Source: Trachythela sp. YZ-2020
Taxonomy: Eukaryota; Cnidaria; Anthozoa; Malacalcyonacea; Clavulariidae
Reading direction: 5' to 3'
Assembly (NCBI GenBank): GCA_016169945.1
Contig: JADLSH010000236.1
Coordinates: 1,488,001-1,552,000 of the forward strand
Length of the DNA: 64,000 nucleotides
Both the position numbers and the translations under genes were made by a program. Numbering within the stretch: position 1 is the first letter of the stretch; the number at the start of each line of letters is the position of its first letter. Below, in pieces: positions 38,901-50,900 of the stretch. The notes beneath the pieces are model-generated. The model was given only the letters and a program-made list of their open reading frames with translations. It was not told the origin of the DNA and searched no databases.

Positions 38901-41900
38901 TCATTATTGATTAGTATTTAAGTATAGAATATAGTATTAAGTATGGTATGCAGGTAGTATTGGTATGATATGGGATTGTAAAGAATGGTTACCATGCATG
39001 GGATGTAATCGTTTTCAGAAATAATGCATGGTATGCACTAATATTTTACTCAGTAAAATACCACCCGTGCTAGAACCCCTCTTCTTGATACTACTTAGAA
39101 GTGTTTCCTTTAGAAGTGTTTCCTTTAGAAATGTTTCCTTTAGAAGTGTTTCCTTTAGAAGTGTTTCCTTTAGAAGTGTTTTTAGAAGTGTTTCCTTTAG
39201 AAGTGTTTCCTTTAGAAGTGTTTCCTTTAGAAGTGTTTCCTTTAGAAGTGTTTCCTTTAGAAGTGTTTCCTTTAGAAGTGTTTCCTTTAGAAGTGTTTCC
39301 TTTAGAAGTGTTTCCTTTAGAAGTGTTTCCTTTAGAAGTGTTTCCTTTAGAAGTGTTTCCTTTAGAAGTGTTTTAAAGAAGTGTTTCCTTTAGAAGTGTT
39401 TCCTTTAGAAGTGTTTCCTTTAGAAGTGTTTTCTTTAGAAGTGTTTCCTTTAGAAGTGTTTTTTAGAAGTGTTTTCTTTAGAAGTGTTTTCTTTAGAAGT
39501 GTTTCCTTTAGAAGTGTTTCCTTTAGAAGTGTTTCCTTTAGAAGTGTTTCCTTTAGAAGTGTTTCCTTTAGAAGTGTTTTTTAGAAGTGTTTTCTTTAGA
39601 AGTGTTTTCTTTAGAAGTGTTTCTTTTAGAAGTGTTTTCTTTAGAAGTGTTTCCTTTAGAAGTGTTTTTTAGAAGTGTTTTCTTTAGAAGTGTTTCCTTT
39701 AGAAATGTTTTCTTTAGAAGTGTTTCCTTTAGAAATGTTTTCTTTAGAAATGTTTTCTTTAGAAGTGTTTTCTTTAGAAGTGTTTTCTTTAGAAGTGTTT
39801 TCTTTAGAAGTGTTTCTTTTAGAAGTGTTTTCTTTAGAAGTGTTTCCTTTAGAAGTGTTTTTTAGAAGTGTTTTCTTTAGAAGTGTTTCCTTTAGAAGTG
39901 TTTCCTTTAGAAGTGTTTCCTTTAGAAGTGTTTTCTTTAGAAGTGTTTCCTTTAGAAGTGTTTTCTTTAGAAGTGTTTCCTTTAGAAGTGTTTTTTAGAA
40001 GTGTTTTCTTTAGAAGTGTTTTCTTTAGAAGTGTTTCCTTTAGAAGTGTTTCCTTTAGAAGTGTTTCCTTTAGAAGTGTTTCCTTTAGAAGTGTTTTTTA
40101 GAAGTGTTTTCTTTAGAAGTGTTTTCTTTAGAAGTGTTTTCTTTAGAAGTGTTTCTTTTAGAAGTGTTTTCTTTAGAAGTGTTTCCTTTAGAAGTGTTTT
40201 TTAGAAGTGTTTTCTTTAGAAGTGTTTTCTTTAGAAGTGTTTCCTTTAGAAATGTTTTCTTTAGAAGTGTTTCCTTTAGAAATGTTTTCTTTAGAAATGT
40301 TTTCTTTAGAAGTGTTTTCTTTAGAAGTGTTTCTTTTAGAAGTGTTTTCTTTAGAAGTGTTTCCTTTAGAAGTGTTTTTTAGAAGTGTTTTCTTTAGAAG
40401 TGTTTTCTTTAGAAGTGTTTCCTTTAGAAATGTTTTCTTTAGAAGTGTTTCCTTTAGAAGTGTTTTCTTTAGAAGTGTTTCCTTTAGAAGTGTTTTCTTT
40501 AGAAGTGTTTTCTTTAGAAGTGTTTCCTTTAGAAGTGTTTTCTTTAGAAGTGTTTCCTTTAGAAGTGTTTCCTTTAGAAGTGTTTCCTTTAGAAGTGTTT
40601 CCTTTAGAAGTGTTTCCTTTAGAAATGTTTCCTTTAGAAGTGTTTCCTTTAGAAATGTTTTCTTTAGAAATGTTTTCTTTAGAAGTGTTTTCTTTAGAAG
40701 TGTTTTCTTTAGAAGTGTTTTCTTTAGAAGTGTTTCCTTTAGAAATGTTTTCTTTAGAAATGTTTCCTTTAGAAGTGTTTCCTTTAGAAGTGTTTTCTTT
40801 AGAAGTGTTTCCTTTAGAAGTGTTTCCTTTAGAAGTGTTTCCTTTAGAAGTGTTTCCTTTAGAAGTGTTTCCTTTAGAAGTGTTTCCTTTAGAAGTGTTT
40901 CCTTTAGAAATGTTTTCTTTAGAAATGTTTTCTTTAGAAGTGTTTTCTTTAGAAATGTTTTCTTTAGAAATGTTTTCTTTAGAAGTGTTTTCTTTAGAAG
41001 TGTTTTCTTTAGAAGTGTTTTCTTTAGAAGTGTTTTCTTTAGAAGTGTTTTCTTTAGAAGTGTTTTCTTTAGAAGTGTTTTCTTTAGAAATGTTTCCTTT
41101 AGAAGTGTTTTCTTTAGAAGTGTTTCCTTTAGAAGTGTTTCCTTTAGAAATGTTTCCTTTAGAAATGTTTCCTTTAGAAGTGTTTCCTTTAGAAATGTTT
41201 TCTTTAGAAATGTTTTCTTTAGAAGTGTTTTCTTTAGAAGTGTTTTTTTTAGAAGTGTTTTCTTTAGAAGTGTTTTCTTTAGAAGTGTTTTCTTTAGAAG
41301 TGTTTCCTTTAGAAGTGTTTCCTTTAGAAGTGTTTTCTTTAGAAGTGTTTTCTTTAGAAGTGTTTCCTTTAGAAGTGTTTTCTTTAGAAGTGTTTCCTTT
41401 AGAAGTGTTTTCTATAGAAGTTTTCCTTTAGAAGTGTTTTCTTTAGAAGTGTTTCCTTTAGAAGTGTTTACTTTAGAAATGTTTCCTTTAGAAGTGTTTT
41501 CTTTAGAAGTGTTTCCTTTAGAAGTGTTTTCTTTAGAAGTGTTTTCTTTAGAAGTGTTTTCTTTAGAAGTGTTTCCTTTAGAAGTGTTTCCTTTAGAAGT
41601 GTTTCCTTTAGAAGTGTTTCCTTTAGAAGTGTTTACTTTAGAAATGTTTCCTTTAGAAGTGTTTCCTTTAGAAGTCTTTTCAGCGACTTTTAGATTCTCC
41701 ATGTGCAACTTGTCGCTAACTTGACGACTAACTTAAAACTCTTATTTCTCTAAATGCCGTTCTTGCATTTTAAGCTCTTGTTCTAAATGTGTCCTTTGGT
41801 ATACATACATGTTCTGGTATATGTTTATTCTGTAATGTTCTGTAACTTTTGTCCGGTTGGTCTTCATATGGGACCCATGTCCTGTTGACCACACCCTCAA

Positions 41901-44900
41901 CCATATATTAAACAGTATCACCCTTTGGAATTTTTATATGGTTGTAAAGTAAATAAAGATAAATAATTTTAAGTGGCTTACTAGGCTATTCTTAATTTAA
42001 AGACAATAATAATAATTTAAAGCAAATAATATAGTAAATATGCATTTTAAGTATTCGAAAATATGAGTGCTCTACTAATTTGACTAAAACGTACCAAAAC
42101 CATTAAGGTATTCTAAATTCAATTACCTGTAGATCTTCGTTTCCTTTCATTTACATAGATGTTGATTATTTTTGTCACTTCAACAACCGAGCTGTTGGCA
42201 ACACATTCATACTTTCCCTCGTCATCTTTGGAAAACGTTTTTGTAAAACTGACGTTACTTTTTCGAAATGGGGCCAAACGAGTATTGTCTTTAAACCATG
42301 CCACACGCAAGTGGTCGCCGACAGAGCAGGTGAAGGTTACTTTGGAATTTTCCAATACAATCGTTGTATTACCATTTTCCAATACAGTCGTTGCATTGCC
42401 ATTTTCCAATACATATGATGATGCAATTCGAAAGACATTTGGTGACGTAATGCGTGGTGACGTAATGTTCGGTGACGTAATGTTCGGTGACGTAATGTTC
42501 GGTGACGTAAAGTCTATTGAAACAAGGTGTATAAGATAATTGCACGAATAAGTAACATTTATATTAGTTAAAAATGAAACGGTTTTAAATGAGTGTGCCA
42601 GTGTAGAGAGCAATAATCGATATGCTTGACAGCTTGAGGGTTATAGTAGGATCAAACGACGTTTCGAGCTTTGTTATATTTTTCAGGTAGTTTGAGCCTG
42701 CTATAACCTTCAAGCCACGTCCTAAGCTCTTCCCTAGCCCCTAGGTCCTTGACCCAAGGAAATTTCCCTCGGCCTCGTAATAAAGAAGAGCAGGAATTAG
42801 AAAATGTTGGGATACAAGATTTTTGTCGACAGTTACTTTTAGTTCAAATAGCTGGCCTCGCCTCATTTATTGTTAAATCCTCTAACACATGTTTGAATAA
42901 TCAATTGTTATAATCTACTTGAACAAATATATTTACCCTCGCTTACCTCCTGCAATGGTAGGTTCTATTATCATGCGCGGGAAATTAACGAGGCAGTAAA
43001 TTGCGGCAAGACAGGAAGAGTGAAAATAATAGTAAATATTGGACTCAGTCAAACCGGCTTCCGTTTACTTTATGATATCCAATATACTCCACCTTTGACA
43101 TCACAGTTATATATAGAGCTTAATGCTAAGAATGCTGTGCATGGAGAAATTTCTGGGAAGGGTATAACTCCTCTTTCCTATAGAATCGAAAATGGCCTCT
43201 TCCCCACGCATGCATGGAAGAGTTGCTTTGAGTGGTTACCAGGCAGTGGCGGATTACCCAATAGGCAGAGTAGGCTGAAGCCTACAGGCTCGGGCTTTCA
43301 AAAGGCCCGTGATTTTCAGGGAATGAACTTTTTATTAGAATTATTACTATTTTTTGACATTAATTCAGCAAAACAGCCTCAGAAAGCGGGAAATAGCATT
43401 TCCCAGACCTTAAATTTCCAAATCGCTAGAAGATGTGTCACTGTTTACAGGCGTGAAAATATCATTCTCAAGGCCCGCGAATTTTACTTAGCCTACAGGC
43501 CCCGTAACTGGTAATCCGCCACTGTTACCAGGAACTAAACTTTATGACTTTATGTTTTCAAGTGATGAAGATTTCAAAATATTGCAATTTAGGCTATATA
43601 TGCCACATAAATGCCAATTAATGCTGTTGTTGGGTGCACTATTAATATGTACCATTTTTTTAAACGAAAATTTATATGTTTTTAGAACAGATTAAATTAA
43701 GGCATAGTTACTCGAGGACAAAGGCTATCTAATACGATCTAAGGGGCTTACGCAATGTTACACGTCTGATACACAGAACAATTTTACGAGATTCGCCTTG
43801 ATATTTGTAGTCAAGTTTAGGAAATAGATATGACTATGTAATATTGCTTTGCCCAGTTATAGCGAAACTCAACGAATTCACTGTGATTGTGTCTTAGACT
43901 AAATTCCAAATTTCTCGTAATGCGTGTAAATGTAATCTTTATTAATATAATACCTAGAGAATTTCAAATAGTATCTTTGTCAGTTTTCCTGGAATCCAAT
44001 TGATATGCCAATCGAAAGTGAATACTCGAAGTGAAATTGTAAAATCCATGACAAATACAAATATTTTTTACTCACCTTTGACTTTCAATTCAATCTGACT
44101 AGACCCAATTTTGGATCTTATAACATGACAGACATACTTATTTTCATGTATGGGCTGAACATTTGGTATAACAACGGTTAGTTGTACGTCTGTATCATTG
44201 ATTGCCTCAATCTTAAGAATCACGTCATAATCAGGCCGATTTTTAATGTGCAATTGTCGGCGAAACCTATTTTCATATCTGTCCATCCAAACCAATTTCG
44301 TGTAATTTTTATGCAAACGATCATAAATTGTCCACACCATCCCATGAAAAGATATTTTCTCGTTAGTTTGAAACACCCATTTTAATCTTGCTTCTTGTCC
44401 TTGCTCAACAAACACTGTTCGCTTTTTTTCATTCAGAAGTCTCCCCGCGCCACCTAAATATATATGTAGTGTTATATTGTCAAAGTCCCCACCACTATAG
44501 TCTATAGTAAATCAGTAGAGTAGAGCTTGTAAACAGATTAAACAGTCAGGTATAACTTTAGTAAGACTATATAAAGAACTAAAGCATAAATGCTTCAAGC
44601 ATATATAAAGTAGAAAGCTATTAACAGAAGAGAGCACGGGTGCCAAGAACCCCATCTCTGGAATCTGACACTCTGAGCCTTGCAGACCATGAAAATATGT
44701 AAGTACATGTTTAACATCAGTGGCAGTGACACGGTGTGAGTTTTCGATTAACTATTGTCATTAAGACTATATATTATATGTATATATATCACACAATATT
44801 TTCAGTTTGTTTTTTTTTATGTTCGCGAAAGAGTTTGAAGAAGAATGGCTATGACCGGCTATATTCTATAAGTACTAGGAGTGTGTAACTATATAAGTAC

Positions 44901-47900
44901 GTGTATTATTGATTGGATATAATCAATGTGCATCGAAATTATCGAGACGACTAGTGTACAGACTGAAGGCTGATCTGCATATAATAGACGTTTTTGTGGT
45001 GACATGCGTGTTACGACCTCCCCGAATTTTGTTACCTTTTTCGCGTCTTTTAGTCTTTGATCAAAACAATAACATGCATATGCGCAGATCAAATGCGCAG
45101 AACGGACTTCACATCGTCTTTAAATTAAACAACTTTGTGTTGTAAATAGGTCTTTAGTGTATTACAATAAATTGCTTAGAAAGGCATTCATGCATGCAAA
45201 ATGAATTTTCAATTAATCAAAATATATTACTATCCTTTTGTCATGCAGCTATATCTGGATATCCCATCCTTACCTTGCCCCTTGGAAAGTCAGACCTTCG
45301 TATGTGTATATAGCAGCCCGAAATAATAAATAATACAACAGCTCGCCCGATGCGCTGTTTCCTGGTGTTGTCGTTGATACAGCGTGCCACATCAGCACAC
45401 TAGACAACAACAATGAACTACATGCTAGTTGATTGCGTTGTATACTCACCTATACTCAATTACACATCTGAAACTGTACAGTGACCAACAATCAAAACGT
45501 AGGACGCCTGACTCTTTATGTTGTAATGTCGTTAAATGTAGGCGAGTCTCACAAATAATAGAGCATCTGTTGCACCTTACAAATTTCTATAGCTCCTCCG
45601 TTCCTCAACTACATGATTACGGAACGACGTTTCCACTTTCCAGCGAAGAACCTTCATCAGAAGTTTCTGCTAACTTACTCTTATAGTTTGAGCAGACTCT
45701 CCGATTAGGTCTTTCGCAGTCGAAACGTTGAAATCCTACTCTCGTTGTTCAGACTTTCGGCTGACTACACGACGTTTACACGACGTTTTAATAGTCGTAC
45801 CAGTCAATTGTTGCAGTACGGTTAACCGTGGATTCAAGAACTCCCTTTCGCTTTCCTTTGCCTTCTTACCTTACACTGATATATATGTCGACATTTCGCT
45901 CGTATTAAGTATAATTCAAATGTACGAAATTCTAACACATACTAACCGTCTTTAAATCTTCGTAGCGAGAAAGCAAATGTGTTTGTGCAGCTAACGATGA
46001 AGATCAAATCGTAAATTATTTCAAAATGCATGATCACCAAGACCAAGCCGCAAGGTTTTCTCACTTGAACCTTTCTGCACTGCTTTCCTACTGATACAAA
46101 GTGAAAAGTTTGCTGTTTTTATCCGCTGTATCAATGCATTTCGTTCTAGGAAATCGTGTTCTAAGAAAAGCCGGACGCCTTGCCGTTTACCAGGAAAGCT
46201 ATTGTTGTTTGCATGCAGTTAATGTTTTCCTGAAATTCAATTTCATAATCATGCATATATATATTGGCATCTTTGACTTTGAAAACTTCCTACAAAAAGC
46301 AGATGACGAAAATAAGGAACTTATCATAACAGACGATCTAAACTGCAACCTTCTATAGCAACTGAGAAAAATACTCACACTAAAAAACTTAATGATCTAA
46401 TAGATGTTTATCAATTACAACAACACATAAAGTGTCCGACAAGGGTTACCATTACCACCAAAACTAAAACTTACTTTACTTACCAAAACTTTGTTGGACC
46501 TAATTCTAACAAAAATAGACGATAAGACTGTGAATTCCGGGGTAATACACTTGGGGATAAGTGATCATGGCCTTGTTTTTATATGCAGAAAAATTAGCAT
46601 CCCAAAGGAGAAGCCAAAAATTGTCGAAACAAGACAATTTAAACATTTTAATGCGGCTCAATTTCAACATGATTTAGGTATTGCGTTTAGTTCGTTTCCA
46701 AGCTATACACTGGACCCAAACATAGCATGGCAAGCTTGGAAAGAAACTTTCCTTGAAGTTGCTGATCTTCACGCACCAGTCAGACGTCGAAAAGTCAAAA
46801 GGAAACAAACCATGGTTAACTAATGAAATCAAAACTATGAGTTACCATAGAGATTATCTAAAAAAAAAAGCAATTAGTCTTAAATCTGTCATACATTTCA
46901 TGAATCGTATAAACGTTGCAGAAACCAAGTAAACCCCGTGATTAAGGAAGCAAAAGCTAACTACTATAAATCAAAATTAGAAAATAGTAACAATACCAAA
47001 GATTGCTGGAAAGTTCTAAACGAACTTCTAAACAAACAATCCAAATGCACGCAAATTAATGAGGTAAAAGTCAACGGCAGTAATTATAAAGTAGCTAATG
47101 AACATTGCAAACGAATTCAACAACTTTTTCTCCACAATAGGATCAAGGTTAGCGAATGATATTACACCAACTGATTTTGATCCCCTTATAGCTGTGTAAC
47201 ATCTGGATCCAAAGTCTTTGAATTAGAGAGCGTATTTAATGGCGCCAAAGCCTGTAAAGCATCTGGTCTTGATAAAATCTCGAACAAACTCTTAAAAGCC
47301 GCAGGAAACACAATTATCGATTCACTTGTCTAACATATTTAACCTATATTTTTGCACCGGAATTTGCTATCTTTTAGCACCGAAATCTGGCAAAGTTACC
47401 CCTATTTATAAGACAGGCGAGAAATCTGACTGTGGTAACTACAGACCTATATCTGTGATATCAGCCGTGGCAAAAACATTCGAAAAGATAGTTCACAACC
47501 AACTAAACAACTTCCTTAACGAGAATATGATTATCTCGACACATCAGTCAGGTTTTCGTACTCGGCATTCAACAGAAATTACACTCCTGCATACTACAAA
47601 CCAATTACTCGTAAACATGGACAAGGGTTTGATTAACGGCATACTATTTTTAATTTAGATCTTAAAAAAGCTTTTGGCATGCACAGTCGACCATGAGATA
47701 CTTATTTCTAACTGAATTAGAACGCTATGGAATAATATAACAAACATACTTGTAGGGAGGTGAGTCCCGAGGGTGGCTGGTAGTTGTCCGAACCTACTGA
47801 GCGAAGCGAGGTAGGTTCGGACAGCTACCAGCCACCCGAGGTGCGCCAAATCCCGGACTCACTTCCCTGCAAGTATGTTTGGTTTTTATCTCATGCCATT

Positions 47901-50900
47901 TCGGGAAAAAGTACTGAAGAAATTACGCTTTTTAGTATATAATTTCTTGTTTGGATAACAAACATTTTAGCCGCCAACATACTACGCAAACAAACAAACT
48001 TAGGCTTAAATTGAAGCTAAAAAAATTATCTACAATTCTCCCTTATTCTTGAAAAGAGAAAATGCACATATTCTGCGAAAACATTGCCAAGGTTTATGAA
48101 CCTGTCGAACAAATTTCGGCGGCCATCTTGAAAATACATCGATCCCGAACCCACCTCCTGAACATACGTCAGCAGGTGGGCTCAGGATTGAACGCACCTC
48201 TTCGGAGCCAATAGGAAAGCCACTTTTACGCTAGGTATGAGATAAGAGGAAGAAACCTACGGTTCAGATCATACTGTATATTCACGAAAGGAAACAAATG
48301 TGAAAAATTAACGACTCGATTTCAAATGTTAAAAGATCATCTGTGGAGTCTCCCAGGGTCTAACCTTGGTCCTCTACTTTTTCTTATTTACACAAACGAT
48401 CTGCCCAATTGTTTAGAAACTACTCGAGCGTCTATGTTTGCGGACGATACCAACATATCATGCCGTGGCAATTCACCCGCTGACATTGAACACAAACTAA
48501 ATACTGACCTCGAAAACGTACATTTGGCTAACAGCCAACAAATTAACGAAAGAAAAAACAGAATTTATGATAGTGGGATCTCGGCAAAAATTAAATGATA
48601 TGCCCAGTATGAGTTTGGGTTTTTGTCGAGGGTCGAGGGTCAGAGGTCGAGGGTGGAAGGTCAAGGGTCGAATGTCGAGGTCGAAAAATTGATTTCATTG
48701 GTACTGTTGAATTTGAGTAGAAAGCTGAATGGTGTAAAAACTTTAAAAAACTATACTTTTGTCAATTTACAGAACTTCTTACAGAAAATAGTTATGAAAA
48801 TAGTTATGAAAATAGTTATGAAAATAGTTATGAAAATAGTTATGAAAATAGTTATGAAAATAGTTATGAAAATAGTTATGAAAATAGTTATGAAAATAGT
48901 TATGAAAATAGTTATGAAAATAGTTATGAAAATAGTTATGAAAATAGTTATGAAAATAGTTATGAAAATAGTTATGAAAATAGTTATGAAAATAGTTATG
49001 AAAATAGTTATGAAAATAGTTATGAAAATAGTGTAAGTGTTCGTGTGCGTGGACACGCGCGTGTTAGAATCATAAGACCAGCGCCCTGCATAAGACATTA
49101 ATATTCGTTAGCGTTCGGAATCGGTCGTGAACCGACGTGCCTTTTGGCGCGAAATTGCGTAGAAAAAAGAGAACATGACAAGAACACGAGTTTATGTACG
49201 AAGAAACCTTTATGAACCTTAAGTAAGAAAGCGCTTAAGATATATGTTGAACGTCGATGTCAAAACTGTTTGGTGCCCGATCCAGGCCTCCATCTGCACG
49301 CGTTAGGTCTGGGATCTAACACAAAATTGCAAAAAGGCGGGAAAATATCGATTCTAAATACTAATGTAGAAAATAGTAATAAACTTCGTTGCTTCGTTGC
49401 TTCGTTGCTTCGTTGCTTCGTTGCTTCGTTGCTTCGAACTATTGCTGGCGAACAAAAACGTCAGCAAATAAATAACGGAGTACATTTTCTGACTTGTATT
49501 CACGCATTTTGTTATATTTGTGTTCATTTTGATATTTTTGTACAATGTTTTTCTAATAAATAGACATTCTAGGTAAAATCCAGAAATTCCTTACTTAAAA
49601 AATCCATTTCCTTAAAAAATCCTAAAAAAGGTAAAATTCCTTAAAAGTGAGAGCCCTGGACACAGGGTGCAGAGGAGTCAATTTCGACTAGAGAAATAAC
49701 TCCTTACCTAATTGTTACTTATAATCTTTGATAGTATTCATAAAATTAGTGAAATATAATGCATAAAACATGCCATTAATTATGCCGTCGTAGAAATGGT
49801 CAACCGTACTTCGTGTAACATCAATCAAAATGACTATACTCCGCTGCCTTGCATTACTGTGAATGTGGGCTCGTACTTCCTGGAATAATTGGCTTACAAT
49901 AAAAATAGAGTAAAGCGAAGAAACAGCCGTCGGGTGATAATGTAGAGTTGCTATAACTTGCTTAATATTTCTTAAAAAGCCATAATTTTTGTGTGTAATC
50001 TAGAAATCATGTGTTCTAACTACCTTTATATAAAATAAATTTCAATAAACGGTCGTTAAACCTACATATTTGACGACCGATATTCATAGATTAATTTCGT
50101 ACGATGTGTACCGCAACACCCTATGACGGAAGTGACGTGTGATGCAAACACGTTGTGCGAGTTATGGCAAATATATCAATATTATCCAAACTAGTATAAC
50201 AAAAAGCGCTTTGATTACCTTGTGTTTGACATGGAGGCCTGGTTACCAATCGCGTCTCAACGTCAGTCTTACATGACGTTTAGAGCAATTGGTAACCGGC
50301 GTCCATGTCAAAAACAAATACAGTATCAAGCCTAACTTTTTCGCCATGCCAGGGATCGCGATTCGCGGAATCACGTAAAAACTGCTGTAAATTGTAAAAT
50401 GCTTTGCAGGTATAATCCACAGTGGTAATCCACTGCAAAGATCTTTTGAATGAGGGTCGAAAGTTTCCCTCAGAAGCCTTAAATATTGAAACAGTGTTGC
50501 AGTCTATAGTCAACAAGCAATATTGATCATTTAAGTGCAAATCCAAAAAGGCAAAAACAGATTATTGAAAGCCTCTTCCAAAGAATAGTAAGGTAGATCG
50601 ATAGTTGTTGTAAACAGATCACCAGCATATGGGTCACTGAATTGCAAATAGTCATAATTTTTATCATAAACTGAGACCATTTTGGGCACATCACTTAACA
50701 GCAAGAAGCTTTTGTTAACAGAATTGCTTATACAAGTATAAAGGCTATTTCCAGCACACAATAATTCATTCAAGAATGATGCATCCCATGTATCAACATT
50801 ATTTATATGATTATGTACTATTGCAGTTAACGACATGGCTACACATTGTTTACCAGCATTCTGTCTAAACTTTCTTGCATCACCTTGGCTAAAATCGGCA

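Larger units (their letters stand above)
30274..39062. repeat. Tandem segmental duplication, copy A
   Basis: Matches about 41670-57352 (copy B) in the same orientation. Shared landmarks are the CATGTTCTGGTA block (30407 and 41808), both Ig exons, the C76-like pseudogene, the CTCGTACTCCGAGCCAGCG block (38297 and 54187) and the end block AGTATTGGTATGATATGGGA (38955 and 57242). Copy A is about 8.8 kb. Its left limit falls at two units of a 15-bp sequence that forms a large array in copy B. Confidence 0.9.

Noticed and set aside
39095..41685. CRISPR-like array
   Set aside because: Repeats are contiguous with no spacers, and the context is eukaryotic.
39028..41724. Long plus-strand open frames (up to 505 codons) with LEVFP or FRSVS repeats
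   Set aside because: The 15-bp unit is a multiple of three without stops in two frames. Frames run into each other at 13-base units and there is no gene context.
42127..44453. Copy B Ig exons as a separate, second receptor gene
   Set aside because: Copy B has no linker, membrane or kinase exons of its own, and its phases fit as internal exons of the single receptor.
48623..49098. Frames of KIVM or IFIT repeats
   Set aside because: These are readings of the ATGAAAATAGTT array on both strands.
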